DNA of 64,000 nt from Mongoliibacter ruber (GCF_003003005.1 NZ_PVTR01000002.1:458831-522830), one strand, 5' to 3'; positions 6,709-15,249 are shown, numbered from the stretch's first letter. Made by a program: numbers and translations. The notes: a model not told the origin generated them from the letters alone.

Positions 6709-9321
6709 CTATACTTCTAATTTCTTTTTGATTTCGTTTAACTTGAGTAGAGCTTCGACAGGAGAAATGGTGTTGATATCTATCTGTTCCAACATTTCCT
6801 GAGCTTCTTTAAACTTAGGATCTATATCAAACAAACTCAGCTGATAGTTGTTTTTTGGGATGTCTTTGATTTTTTCGTTGGAAGAATTCATAGCCTTGTC
6901 TTTTTCCAAATGAAGCATGATTTCTGAGGCTCTCAAGACAATAGCATTTGGCATTCCGGCCATTTGAGCGACATGAATACCAAAACTATGTTCACTTCCA
7001 CCTTCTTTCAGCTTTCTCATAAAAATCACCTTATTGCCCACTTCTTTTACGGAAACATTGAAGTTTTTGATTTTAGGGAAATCTTCAGTCAATTGATTCA
7101 GTTCGTGGTAGTGCGTCGCAAAAAGTGTCTTGGCTCGGAATTTTGGGTGGTTATGAAGGAATTCTACGATTGACCAAGCAATGGAAATACCATCATAAGT
7201 AGATGTTCCCCTCCCTATTTCATCCATCAATACCAGACTTCTATCAGAAAGGTTGTTGAGTATGCTTGCAGTTTCTGTCATTTCCACCATAAAGGTAGAT
7301 TCACCTTTGGCTAAGTTGTCTGAGGCCCCAACTCTCGTAAATACTTTATCGATAATTCCAATCCTCGCATAAGAGGCTGGAACAAAACTCCCCATTTGTG
7401 CCATCAAGACGATTAAGGCAGTCTGCCTCAAAAGAGCGGATTTACCGGCCATATTGGGGCCGGTGATTATGATGATCTGCTGGTTCTCATTGTCCAGATA
7501 TATATCGTTAGGAACGTATGGCTCGCCTATGGGTAGTTGTTTTTCGATTACAGGGTGTCTACCATCTTTGATTTCGAGAGAGTCGGTATCTGCGACCTTG
7601 GGTTTACAGTAATTGTTTGTTTTGGCTACCTGAGCAAAAGAAAGCAAGCAGTCTACAGTCGCCAAAACCCTTGCATTCTGTTGGATCTGGGTCACATATT
7701 CGGAAGCATCTTGTACCAAAGCAAGGAAGTATTTTTGTTCGATGGCGATCATCCTTTCTTCCGCATTGAGGATTTTTTCCTCATATTCTTTTAGCTCAGG
7801 TGTAATGTATCTTTCTGCATTGACCAAAGTCTGCTTTCTGATCCACTCCTGAGGAACTTTGTCTTTATGGGAATTGGTCACTTCAAGGTAATATCCAAAA
7901 ACTTTATTGAATGCGACTTTCAATGAGGATATACCTGTGCGCTGCATTTCTCTTTGCTGAAGGGCCACAAGATAGTCTTTGCCCGTATTGGCAAGCCCTC
8001 TGTATTCATCCAATTCATCATCAACATTATCATTGATGATATTTCCTTGATGAATAAGCATAGGAGCATCTTCTTGCAGTTCTTTTTCAATTTTTTCAAG
8101 TAAAAATTCACAAGAATGGATTTGGTCTGAAAGTTTCTTTAATGAATCGCTCTTGGTTGCCTTCAGCTGATCTTTAATAGGAAGGGTATTTTTTAGGGCT
8201 TTTTTGAGTTGGTTCATTTCCCTTGGATTGATCCTTCCCACGGCTACTTTGGAGATTAATCTTTCCAAATCACCGATATGCTTCAGGTGGGATAGTATTT
8301 CTTCTCCAAGTTCCGGTTCATTATACAAGTATTCTACAACTTTCAGGCGCTCTTCAATTGGGTCCTTTTCCTTCAAAGGCAGGACCATCCATTTTTTCAT
8401 CATCCTAGAACCCATTGGGGTGACAGACTGGTCCATGATGTTGATCAAAGGGACACCACCTTCCTGTTGCGGAAATACAAGCTCTAGGTTACGGATAGTA
8501 AATTTGTCCAGCCATACATACTTTTCTTCGGCAATTCTCGACAAGGAGACGATATGCTTTACCTCTTTATGTTCGGTTTCCTCAAGATAATAAAGGATAG
8601 CACCGGCAGCGATTGTGGCAAATTGCAAAGACTCAATACCAAAGCCTTTTAGATTGGCTGTAGAAAAGTGATTTATTAGTTTTTCATAGGTATAATCATA
8701 TTGGTACACCCAGTCTTCGCAGTGAAATACAGTGTAGTTATCTTTGAGCATTTCCTGAGCACTGACTTTAGAAGCTTTAGAATAGATAACTTCTGATGGG
8801 GCAAAGCTTTGTAGCAGTTTTTCTATATAGGATTGGTTGCCTTCAGCGGCCATAAATTCACCTGTAGACAGGTCCAAAAATGAAATCCCATGAGCTTCTT
8901 TACCAAAATAAATAGAAGCCAAATAATTATTCTTTCTTTTATCCAAGACATTGTCATTGAAAGAGAGTCCTGGTGTTACGAGTTCAGTGACACCTCTTTT
9001 GACAATGCCTTTAACTTCTTTGGGGTCTTCGAGTTGGTCACAAATGGCCACTCTATTGCCAGCCCTTACCAGTTTGGGTAAATAAGTATCCAGTGAATGA
9101 TGGGGGAAACCAGCCAACTCAATGTGTGAAGCTGCTCCATTTGCCCGTTTGGTAAGTACAATATCCAACACCTTACTTGCCTTGATGGCGTCTTCACCGA
9201 AGGTTTCATAAAAATCCCCGACCCTAAAAAGAAGTAATGCTCCAGGATGTTTGGCCTTGATGGCATTATATTGCTTCATCAATGGGGTTTCTTTTACTTC
9301 TTTTACCTTCACCTTGGCCAT
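6709..9321 (-). CDS. mutS: DNA mismatch repair protein MutS
   Basis: Recognises mispairs and small loops and starts mismatch repair with MutL. The start is taken at the ATG at 9321 (MAKVKVKEVKETPLMKQYNAIK), just before the family's mismatch-binding domain. The longer reading from 9390 adds an unrelated tail. The mismatch-contact motif is LLFRVGDFYETFGEDA. The ATPase part has Walker A GPNMAGKSALLRQ, the Walker B region LVLMDEIGRGTSTYDG, and the ATHYHEL motif. At 870 residues it is full length. Divergent from the SpoU methyltransferase gene, with about 85 bp between the starts. Confidence 0.97.
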   Translation of the reverse strand: MAKVKVKEVKETPLMKQYNAIKAKHPGALLLFRVGDFYETFGEDAIKASKVLDIVLTKRANGAASHIELAGFPHHSLDTYLPKLVRAGNRVAICDQLEDPKEVKGIVKRGVTELVTPGLSFNDNVLDKRKNNYLASIYFGKEAHGISFLDLSTGEFMAAEGNQSYIEKLLQSFAPSEVIYSKASKVSAQEMLKDNYTVFHCEDWVYQYDYTYEKLINHFSTANLKGFGIESLQFATIAAGAILYYLEETEHKEVKHIVSLSRIAEEKYVWLDKFTIRNLELVFPQQEGGVPLINIMDQSVTPMGSRMMKKWMVLPLKEKDPIEERLKVVEYLYNEPELGEEILSHLKHIGDLERLISKVAVGRINPREMNQLKKALKNTLPIKDQLKATKSDSLKKLSDQIHSCEFLLEKIEKELQEDAPMLIHQGNIINDNVDDELDEYRGLANTGKDYLVALQQREMQRTGISSLKVAFNKVFGYYLEVTNSHKDKVPQEWIRKQTLVNAERYITPELKEYEEKILNAEERMIAIEQKYFLALVQDASEYVTQIQQNARVLATVDCLLSFAQVAKTNNYCKPKVADTDSLEIKDGRHPVIEKQLPIGEPYVPNDIYLDNENQQIIIITGPNMAGKSALLRQTALIVLMAQMGSFVPASYARIGIIDKVFTRVGASDNLAKGESTFMVEMTETASILNNLSDRSLVLMDEIGRGTSTYDGISIAWSIVEFLHNHPKFRAKTLFATHYHELNQLTEDFPKIKNFNVSVKEVGNKVIFMRKLKEGGSEHSFGIHVAQMAGMPNAIVLRASEIMLHLEKDKAMNSSNEKIKDIPKNNYQLSLFDIDPKFKEAQEMLEQIDINTISPVEALLKLNEIKKKLEV

Positions 9322-9407
9322 ATTGTCCTCTATTATATACTTTCTGTTAATTTTACTAATTCTTAAAAGCCTGAAATTATAATATATCAAAAGGGAAACA
9401 AAACAGC

Positions 9408-9947
9408 ATGAGAAAATTAAGCATGGAGGAATTGAATAGGTTATCTGTGGATGAATTTAAAGCCACAGAAAAAACGCCTATTACAGTGGTCTTGGATAAT
9501 ATTAGGAGTTTAAATAATGTGGGTTCTGCTTTCAGGACTGGTGATGCATTTTTGATAGAGAAAATAATCCTTTGCGGTATCACGGGTACACCACCCCATA
9601 GAGATATTCAAAAAACTGCTCTTGGTGCAACAGATTCAGTGACATGGGAATATGTAAAAGATACAACCACAGCTATTGATGAGTTGAAAAAAGAGGGATA
9701 CCTTATCTGCGCCTTGGAGCAAGTGGAGGGCAGCGTGATGCTACATGAATTCAACCCTACACCCGGAAGCAAGTATGCTTTGATTTTTGGGAATGAAGTC
9801 TTTGGGGTTGATGAAAAAGTGATCAAATCCAGTGATTATGTATTAGAAGTCCCACAGCTAGGCACAAAGCACTCATTAAACATTTCTGTTACAATGGGAA
9901 TTTCAATCTGGGATTTTGTATCTAAAATGGGGATTTTGTCCAAGTGA
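9408..9947 (+). CDS. SpoU/TrmH family RNA methyltransferase
   Basis: SAM-dependent 2'-O-ribose methyltransferase of the SPOUT (trefoil knot) fold. Its motifs are visible in order: motif 1 DNIRSLNNVGSAFRTGDAF, motif 2 ALIFGNEVFGVDEKV, and motif 3 VPQLGTKHSLNISVTMGISIWDF. At 179 residues it is a compact version lacking the N-terminal substrate-binding domain of TrmB/RlmB types. Substrate (tRNA or rRNA position) cannot be told. Divergent from mutS and followed by a weak terminator. Confidence 0.9.
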   Translation: MRKLSMEELNRLSVDEFKATEKTPITVVLDNIRSLNNVGSAFRTGDAFLIEKIILCGITGTPPHRDIQKTALGATDSVTWEYVKDTTTAIDELKKEGYLICALEQVEGSVMLHEFNPTPGSKYALIFGNEVFGVDEKVIKSSDYVLEVPQLGTKHSLNISVTMGISIWDFVSKMGILSK

Positions 9948-9949
9948 GA

Positions 9950-9981
9950 AAAAAAAAGAGACCACAAGCCTCTTTTTTTTT
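9950..9981 (+). terminator. Possible terminator
   Basis: A-run, GAG, nine-base loop, CTC and a nine-T run. The stem is mainly A-T with a short GAG/CTC core, so it is weak. It could serve both convergent genes. Confidence 0.5.
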
Positions 9982-10000
9982 GGTTATTTTGGTATTTGCT

Positions 10001-10369
10001 TTAATCTTCTTTGAATTTGTCAACTATATATAAAAATAGATTGAACGATAAAGTTGACATATTCTCTTTTTTGAAATCTTTTTCTCCTCCGTTTTTAAAC
10101 ATCGGATTATCTTTTCTAATAGAATTATTTTTATTCTCTTCCTTTATCTGAGCATTAGATGAATTTCTATTATAATTTTCAACCCTAGTGTCATAATTTG
10201 ATTCTGGATTCTCGTAATTATTGTAGAGATCAGAATTTTTTGGAAGATCGTTGATTTGCCTTTCCCTTTCCGATTGGGCCATGGAAGCAAAACTCAATAG
10301 AAAGCATATTACAAAAGCCCCCATGAGCTTAAATTTGCCTTCAAAAGAAATTTTGGTTTTAGTTGACAT
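10001..10369 (-). CDS. Small secreted protein of unknown function
   Basis: From the ATG at 10369 the product has 122 residues: a long basic n-region (MSTKTKISFEGKFKL), a hydrophobic core and the likely cleavage site FASMAQ-S. The mature part is highly polar and Asn/Lys/Glu-rich with low complexity (for example NYENPESNYDTRVENYNRNSSN) and looks disordered, except for a hydrophobic C-terminus (LSFNLFLYIVDKF). No family recognised. It has its own divergent start opposite csaA. Confidence 0.55.
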   Translation of the reverse strand: MSTKTKISFEGKFKLMGAFVICFLLSFASMAQSERERQINDLPKNSDLYNNYENPESNYDTRVENYNRNSSNAQIKEENKNNSIRKDNPMFKNGGEKDFKKENMSTLSFNLFLYIVDKFKED

Positions 10370-10446
10370 CGTGTGGTTAGCTATTAGCTTAGGTAAAACT
10401 AGGTTTTTGAGCAATTGTTTCCAAATTTACAAAAAAATAAACGCCT

Positions 10447-10782
10447 ATGCAAACGATTGACTTTATTGAATTTCAAAGAATAGAGCTTAGAGTTGGGACT
10501 ATTCTGAAAGCTGAAAATTTTGCGAAAGCAAGAAAGCCCGCTTATAAATTATGGATTGATTTGGGAGAAATAGGCATAAAGAAATCATCGGCACAAGTGA
10601 CTGAATTGTACACTCCGGAGGTTTTGATTGGGAAGCAGGTATTGTGTGTCTGTAATTTTGAACCAAAGCAAATTGCAGATTTCATGTCAGAGGTCTTGGT
10701 AACTGGTTTTCAAAACGAAGAAGGTCACGTGGTTCTTTCCTCTTTGGATTTTGAGGTTCCAAACGGTGCCAGGCTTCACTAA
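10447..10782 (+). CDS. csaA: CsaA-type tRNA-binding-domain protein
   Basis: Stand-alone OB-fold of the kind found in the C-terminus of methionyl-tRNA synthetase, known as the export chaperone CsaA in Bacillus. The 111 residues cover the whole fold: [15 protein letters not shown], then the [14 protein letters not shown] strand pair, [25 protein letters not shown], and the terminal [12 protein letters not shown]. Likely cytosolic homodimer binding tRNA or unfolded proteins. Its stop codon overlaps that of the convergent Rieske gene by 2 bp. Confidence 0.92.
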   Translation: MQTIDFIEFQRIELRVGTILKAENFAKARKPAYKLWIDLGEIGIKKSSAQVTELYTPEVLIGKQVLCVCNFEPKQIADFMSEVLVTGFQNEEGHVVLSSLDFEVPNGARLH

Positions 10783-11099
10783 ATAAAAATTGTAAGACCT
10801 TTGTCTGAAAGCTCTGTCTTATAAACTTGTAAATCTCCACAATCACCGCTTTTGACTTGGCCTGATGCTAAATCAAAGCGGTATTCATGCAAGGGGCAGA
10901 TGATTTCATTGAAGCCATTGAGCATGCCCTTATTCAACGGTGCCATTCTATGAGGACATTGAGGTTCAAAAGCGAAAAAATCGGACCCTGACTTGACAAT
11001 GCAGATTTTTTTTGAGCCTAGTTGCACTGTTTTTATTTGTTTGTTTGGAAGCATGTTTTCCACTTCCTCCCTACTTTGACCAAGTGTAAATGTTTTCAT
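10779..11099 (-). CDS. Rieske [2Fe-2S] ferredoxin-like protein
   Basis: Small Rieske protein of 106 residues from the ATG at 11099 (MKTFTLGQS). Both cluster boxes are present: C-P-H ([10 protein letters not shown]) and C-P-L-H ([11 protein letters not shown]), giving the Cys/His pairs that hold the 2Fe-2S cluster. It resembles the small subunit of nitrite reductase or dioxygenase ferredoxins. No signal peptide, so probably cytosolic electron transfer. No partner oxygenase or reductase lies beside it, so the pathway is open. Confidence 0.9.
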   Translation of the reverse strand: MKTFTLGQSREEVENMLPNKQIKTVQLGSKKICIVKSGSDFFAFEPQCPHRMAPLNKGMLNGFNEIICPLHEYRFDLASGQVKSGDCGDLQVYKTELSDKGLTIFI

Positions 11100-11153
11100 T
11101 TTGGCATTATTAATGGTAAATTGCTTAGGTATAAACCTAACAATAATCATATC

Positions 11154-11897
11154 ATGAAAAAAATATTAATACTGCCTTTATTGTTTTTGACAGCCATCAT
11201 TTATGCGCAGGATATAGAAGGTGCATGGAAAATGACACATAAAAACGGGCAGCTCTTGAATGATCAAGAGTACGTAAAATTATACCAAGATGGGTATTTT
11301 GCATTTGGAGCCAAAGAAGTTGGGACCAATAAATTCTTAGGAGCAGGAGGTGGAGAATTCTCACTTGATGGGGAAGACTATACTGAGACCTTGGACTTTT
11401 ATACTTTCAATCCAGAATATGTAGGCAATACCTCAAATTTTAATATCAACATGTCTGGAGGTCAAATGGTAATTACAGCGGAATTGGATGGACAAACTCT
11501 CGTGGAAATATGGGAGAAGATCGGTAGAGGATCAGATGATCTAACCAATAACTGGGTATTTACGGGAAGACAGAGGGATGGAGAAATATCAAGAAGTACA
11601 CCTGGAGATCGTAGAACCATAAAAATATTGTCAGGAGGAAGGTTTCAGTGGATAGCTTTCAATTCTGCCACCAAAGAATTTATGGGTTCAGGGGGAGGTT
11701 CTTATATCGCTGATGATGGTAATTACACTGAAACAATCGAGTTTTTTTCCAGGGATGATTCTAGAGTAGGAGACAGTTTGAATTTTACCTACAGAGTAAT
11801 TGACGGTGAGTGGCACCACAGTGGTCTTAGTTCTACCGGAGAACCTATGTACGAAATATGGAGCAGGTACAAAGATGCTTACAAGCCAAAAAACTGA
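11154..11897 (+). CDS. Secreted protein with an internal duplication
   Basis: Starts at the ATG at 11154, with signal peptide MKKILILPLLFLTAIIYAQ; the reading from 11022 runs through the Rieske gene and is rejected. The mature 228 residues consist of two repeats of about 110: FLGAGGGEFSLDGEDYTETLDF near residue 60 matches FMGSGGGSYIADDGNYTETIEF near residue 180. Each starts with a W-x-F/M-T segment (GAWKMTHKNG and NWVFTGRQRDG), recalling lipocalin-like DUF4488 barrels. Function unknown. It ends at a strong terminator shared with tag. Confidence 0.75.
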   Translation: MKKILILPLLFLTAIIYAQDIEGAWKMTHKNGQLLNDQEYVKLYQDGYFAFGAKEVGTNKFLGAGGGEFSLDGEDYTETLDFYTFNPEYVGNTSNFNINMSGGQMVITAELDGQTLVEIWEKIGRGSDDLTNNWVFTGRQRDGEISRSTPGDRRTIKILSGGRFQWIAFNSATKEFMGSGGGSYIADDGNYTETIEFFSRDDSRVGDSLNFTYRVIDGEWHHSGLSSTGEPMYEIWSRYKDAYKPKN

Positions 11898-11915
11898 CCT
11901 AAACTTCTGATGTTG

Positions 11916-11947
11916 AAAAGGCCCTGAAATTTTTTTCAGGGCCTTTT
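11916..11947. terminator. Bidirectional terminator between convergent genes
   Basis: AAAAGGCCCTGAAA and TTCAGGGCCTTTT arms, a T-rich loop, and A/T tracts on both sides. It serves the gene at 11154 on the plus strand and tag on the minus strand. Confidence 0.9.
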
Positions 11948-12539
11948 ACTTTAATGCATGTACTTCTTTATGTCTAAAGCAAGATGTCAGATGGTCGTTG
12001 ACCAATCCTGTGGCCTGCATGTGGGCATATAAGATGGTGCTGCCTAAAAACTTAAAACCAAGCTTTTTCATATCTTTGGCTAGCTTGTCGGATACTTTAG
12101 TAGTAGCAGGGACTTCCTGCATGCTGGCAAAATTGTTTTTGATAGGGTTTCCATCCACATAATCCCAAATAAAATCACTAAAGCTTCCAAATTTGGCCTG
12201 TACTTCTAAAAACCGTCGTGCATTATTCACAGCAGCCCTGATTTTTAATCCATTTCTGATGATGTCTTTATTTTGAATCAATTCTTGGATATAAGATTCA
12301 GGAAACTCAGCTACTATGCGATAATCAAACTCAGCAAATGCTCTTCTATATCCTTCTCTTTTTTTCAAAATAGTAGCCCAACTCAAACCAGCTTGGGCGC
12401 TTTCAAGCACCAAAAACTCAAATTGTTTTCTGTCATCACGTACCGGAACGCCCCATTCCTCATCGTGGTACCTTTGATAGGCGTCAAAACCCAAGCACCA
12501 AGGGCATTTAATTTTTGGAGGTTCAACAGGAGAGCTCAT
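11946..12539 (-). CDS. tag: DNA-3-methyladenine glycosylase I
   Basis: Base-excision repair enzyme that removes 3-methyladenine. The zinc-snap residues are present at the two ends: CPWC with YHDEEWG near the N-terminus, and NDHLTSCFRH near the C-terminus. The helix-hairpin-helix region carries QAGLSWATILKKREGYRRAF, with the conserved substrate-pocket Trp and Glu. At 197 residues the length is normal. It is followed (upstream) by a DUF4286 gene in the same direction, 16 bp away, so the two may share a transcript. Confidence 0.95.
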   Translation of the reverse strand: MSSPVEPPKIKCPWCLGFDAYQRYHDEEWGVPVRDDRKQFEFLVLESAQAGLSWATILKKREGYRRAFAEFDYRIVAEFPESYIQELIQNKDIIRNGLKIRAAVNNARRFLEVQAKFGSFSDFIWDYVDGNPIKNNFASMQEVPATTKVSDKLAKDMKKLGFKFLGSTILYAHMQATGLVNDHLTSCFRHKEVHALK

Positions 12540-12555
12540 GTTTTCTTAGTATTGC

Positions 12556-12861
12556 TTATTCTACTGTTTCCAAAAGAGTCCTGAACACTACAAATTTATC
12601 TTTGAACTTATCAATACTGTCTTGTTGCAGTTTTGGGGCAAATTCTTTTTGGTATTCCATGATGTGGTCAATGTTTTCTGCAAAATATTGAACGGAATAA
12701 TTCACACTGCCATCTTCTGAATCATGCATGATTCGGAAAAATTTGTTTTCAGTAAATTTCCCTGTAGCAAGTACATCTGGGATATGAACATCTTTCATCC
12801 ATGACACCCATTCTTGCTCTACTCCTTTTTCAACATTTACTGTTACATTATATAAAATCAT
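12556..12861 (-). CDS. DUF4286 family protein
   Basis: Compact 101-residue protein beginning MILYNVTVNVEKGVEQEWVSWM, with an alternating strand/helix pattern typical of the ferredoxin-like alpha/beta-barrel (dimeric ABM-like) fold of DUF4286. No signal peptide or catalytic motif. Widespread and uncharacterised in Bacteroidota. Probably first gene of a two-gene unit with tag. Confidence 0.85.
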   Translation of the reverse strand: MILYNVTVNVEKGVEQEWVSWMKDVHIPDVLATGKFTENKFFRIMHDSEDGSVNYSVQYFAENIDHIMEYQKEFAPKLQQDSIDKFKDKFVVFRTLLETVE

Positions 12862-12970
12862 ATGAAATCAATTTAATGGTTAATTTTGTCATCTTCAAAC
12901 GACAACAAATATAGGTTGATACAGTTAAAAAGTCTGTTAAATCCCACTTTGATTATTTTCACGTACAAAA

Positions 12971-13648
12971 ATGCATCAACAATTATCTAAAGATACCGGA
13001 CTTTCTCCAAAGCCCTTGCTTCAAGACAAACTTAAAATATTTCAGGGAGTCATTAGTATTTTCTACCTGGTTGGTTTGGTTGGAATGTCTTTACCTATGT
13101 TCAGAGATTATTTTCAAATACTGACTCCCATGCATTTATTGTTGAATTTTGGGATATTGCTGTATTTTCATAGAGGCTGGAATATTCAATTTTTATTGTT
13201 TCTAGTTATTGGGTTTTTGCTGGGATATGGCTCTGAGGTGCTTGGGGTACATACTGGTTTTCCTTTTGGGGATTATTGGTATGGACCTGTTTTGGGATGG
13301 CAATTATTTGAAGTTCCGCTGATGATTGGCATCAACTGGCTTATTTTGGTTTACTGTACGGGAAACCTTCTTGCAGTGAAAATCGAAAATGACTGGCTGG
13401 CAGCTATATTAGGAGCTTTCATGATGATGTTGATTGATGTGATCATTGAGCCGGTAGCGGTAGCATTGGATTTTTGGCAATGGGAGTCAGATATTATACC
13501 TATATCTAACTTTATCGGCTGGATTGCGGTAGCTTTTATTATTCAACTTTTTTATAGAAAATTAAAATTTCATAAAGAAAATGCGATTTCTTGGTATCTA
13601 TTGTTCAATTTAATAACATTCTTTGCAGTATTGAATTTTATACTTTAG
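12971..13648 (+). CDS. cruF: Carotenoid 1',2'-hydratase CruF family membrane protein
   Basis: Adds water across the 1',2' double bond of a psi end group, giving the tertiary hydroxyl of monocyclic carotenoids such as flexixanthin. The product has 225 residues and about seven membrane helices. It carries the family blocks GVHTGFPFGDYWYGPVLG and the conserved acidic stretch MLIDVIIEPVAVALDFWQW. It is the first gene of a unit with crtZ and the B12-type regulator. Substrate is inferred from the neighbours. It could also act on related end groups. Confidence 0.85.
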   Translation: MHQQLSKDTGLSPKPLLQDKLKIFQGVISIFYLVGLVGMSLPMFRDYFQILTPMHLLLNFGILLYFHRGWNIQFLLFLVIGFLLGYGSEVLGVHTGFPFGDYWYGPVLGWQLFEVPLMIGINWLILVYCTGNLLAVKIENDWLAAILGAFMMMLIDVIIEPVAVALDFWQWESDIIPISNFIGWIAVAFIIQLFYRKLKFHKENAISWYLLFNLITFFAVLNFIL

Positions 13649-13695
13649 TTCCCCAATCTTAAATAAAACATTCTGAAGATTTAAAAGTTACCCAT

Positions 13696-14142
13696 ATGAT
13701 GTATGCTATTTTCTTTATAATTGTAGGATTTGTAGCCATGGAACTCTCAGGTTGGTTTATCCATAAATACATCATGCATGGGCCTTTGTGGAACATTCAC
13801 AAGACCCATCACCAACCAAATAAGGGTTTCTTTGAATTGAATGATCTGTTTTCATTGCTTTTTGGAAGCATTGCAGTTCTACTTATATTTCTTGGAGTAG
13901 GAGAATTGGATTACAGATTTTGGATGGGTGTGGGAATCAGTCTTTATGGAATGCTATATTTTGTAATCCATGATGTCTTGGTTCATAGAAGAGTCAAAAT
14001 GTTTGAAAGACCTAGAAATAGATTTTTGTTAAGCATATTTAGAGCACATCAAGCGCATCATGCCACCAATAAAAAAGATGATGCAGTATCGTTTGGATTG
14101 TTTGTCGTACCAAGGAAATACTTTAAAATTAAATCGAAGTGA
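13696..14142 (+). CDS. crtZ: Beta-carotene 3-hydroxylase CrtZ
   Basis: Non-haem di-iron membrane hydroxylase of the fatty-acid hydroxylase/sterol desaturase class; adds 3-OH to beta-ionone rings. The histidine clusters are clear: HKYIMHG, IHKTHHQPNKG, HDVLVHRR and RAHQAHHA. The 148-residue length is usual. Its last codon and stop overlap the GTG start of the next gene (GTGA), indicating translational coupling to the regulator. Confidence 0.93.
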   Translation: MMYAIFFIIVGFVAMELSGWFIHKYIMHGPLWNIHKTHHQPNKGFFELNDLFSLLFGSIAVLLIFLGVGELDYRFWMGVGISLYGMLYFVIHDVLVHRRVKMFERPRNRFLLSIFRAHQAHHATNKKDDAVSFGLFVVPRKYFKIKSK

Positions 14143-15035
14143 GCACTTATTCAATTAAAGATCTTGAGCAACTTTCCGGCATCAAAGCCCATACTTTGAG
14201 GATTTGGGAGCAGCGGTACAATTTACTTGCCCCAAAGCGTACCGATACCAATATAAGATTTTATGATGATGAAGATCTGAAGTTAATCTTGAATGTGGCT
14301 CTCTTGAATGATAATGGATTCAAGATTAGCAAAATTGCTGGGATGACCTATCTCGAGATGAAGGAAGAGGTAGTGAAGCTTACTGAGAAAAACCTCACCT
14401 ATGATGATCAAATTCACGCTTTGACAATCTGTATGATTGAGATGGATGAAGATCGGTTCGAAAAAGTATTGTCTACCAATATTTTGAAAATTGGTTTCGA
14501 ACAGACCATGTTGAACATTATCTATCCTTTCCTTTCTAAAATTGGAGTTCTTTGGCAGACAGGGGCGATAAATCCTGCACAAGAGCATTTTATCAGTAAT
14601 CTTGTACGACAAAAATTAATAGTAGCCATAGATGGTCAGTTGTATAAAGGTGGAGGCAAAAAATTCTTATTGTATTTGCCAGAGGCTGAATTGCATGAAA
14701 TTTCTTTATTATTTGCCGCCTTTATCATTAAATCAAAAGGACACAAAGTAATTTATTTGGGCCAAAATACACCTAGGGAGGACTTGAAGTTAGTTCATAG
14801 ACTTCATAAACCGGACTACCTGATGACTGTAATTACTACATCTCCCAACTCCCAAGAAGTCCAAGGCTACATTGATAACCTTTCTGAGCTATTTAATGAA
14901 TCAGAAATCATCATTTCAGGTTATCAAATAGTTGGGCAGGATTTGAAGATGCCTAAAAATGTCAAAGCCCTTCATTATATAAGACAGATAAAAGAATACT
15001 TGGAAGAGCTCGAAGCCGAGTTTCAAGAGAAATAA
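14139..15035 (+). CDS. MerR-family B12-binding regulator (CarH/LitR-like)
   Basis: Product of 298 residues from a GTG at 14139 that overlaps the crtZ stop. Residues 3-70 form a MerR winged helix (YSIKDLEQLSGIKAHTLRIWEQRYNLL). Residues 90-165 match the helical cap with W139-x9-E149-H150, the hallmark of adenosylcobalamin photoreceptor CarH. Residues 175-290 are a Rossmann-like B12 domain with E184-x-H186, where His186 should be the axial ligand. CarH represses carotenoid genes in the dark, and light breaks the cobalamin-carbon bond and releases DNA. Two departures: the E-x-H-x-x-G motif ends in Ser189, and the residue after the Trp is Gln140. Probably acts on the operators at 15162-15235. Confidence 0.9.
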   Translation: MSTYSIKDLEQLSGIKAHTLRIWEQRYNLLAPKRTDTNIRFYDDEDLKLILNVALLNDNGFKISKIAGMTYLEMKEEVVKLTEKNLTYDDQIHALTICMIEMDEDRFEKVLSTNILKIGFEQTMLNIIYPFLSKIGVLWQTGAINPAQEHFISNLVRQKLIVAIDGQLYKGGGKKFLLYLPEAELHEISLLFAAFIIKSKGHKVIYLGQNTPREDLKLVHRLHKPDYLMTVITTSPNSQEVQGYIDNLSELFNESEIIISGYQIVGQDLKMPKNVKALHYIRQIKEYLEELEAEFQEK

Positions 15036-15062
15036 TTAAGAAAATTTCAATTTTATTAAACA

Positions 15063-15093
15063 AAGTGGTTTAGAGATAAACCGCTTTTTTTTT
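15063..15093 (+). terminator. Terminator of the cruF-crtZ-carH unit
   Basis: AGTGGTTTA-GAGA-TAAACCGCT stem-loop followed by nine T, 28 bp after the regulator's stop. It separates this unit from the ECF sigma/crt operon. Confidence 0.85.
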
Positions 15094-15161
15094 GCTCAAA
15101 ATGAGCGTATCTGTTCATTTTAGGGTTATTTTAGCGAATAACTGTTGTGAGATTTTAATTT

Positions 15162-15191
15162 TGTTTAAGAAATATAAAAAATAATTAGACA
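15162..15191. promoter_or_regulatory. Distal imperfect operator copy
   Basis: TGTTTAAGAA-N10-TAATTAGACA. Each half matches the corresponding half of the perfect repeat at 15206-15235 in 8 of 10 positions, with the same 10-bp spacer. Its start is 44 bp upstream of the perfect copy, about four helical turns, so both would lie on roughly the same DNA face. It lies upstream of the -33 element. Inferred regulator: the CarH-like protein. Confidence 0.6.
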
Positions 15192-15196
15192 AAATA

Positions 15197-15227
15197 TTTG
15201 GATTATGTTTAATCATTGCTACATTTG
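15197..15227 (+). promoter_or_regulatory. Bacteroidota-type promoter of the ECF sigma-crt operon
   Basis: TTTG at 15197-15200, 19 bp, then TACATTTG at 15220-15227. This matches the Bacteroidota housekeeping consensus TTTG-N19/20-TAnnTTTG. Transcription would start a few bases downstream, near 15233, giving a short leader before the ATG at 15250. Confidence 0.75.
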
Positions 15228-15235
15228 ATTAAACA
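15206..15235. promoter_or_regulatory. Perfect inverted-repeat operator over the crt promoter
   Basis: TGTTTAATCA-N10-TGATTAAACA, a perfect 10-bp inverted repeat covering the spacer, the -7 element and the likely start site. A bound repressor would block the polymerase. Position next to a MerR/B12 regulator gene makes that protein the likely ligand, but binding is inference. Confidence 0.75.
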
Positions 15236-15249
15236 AAAAACAAAAAGCC

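Noticed and set aside
11022-11153. N-terminal extension of the duplicated secreted protein
   Set aside because: It overlaps the Rieske gene on the other strand, and the signal peptide begins cleanly at 11154.
12862-12970. A second copy of the carotenoid operator upstream of cruF
   Set aside because: TGTTAAATC and TGATTA occur there, but the spacing and half-site sequence do not match the 10-bp geometry, so it is not called.
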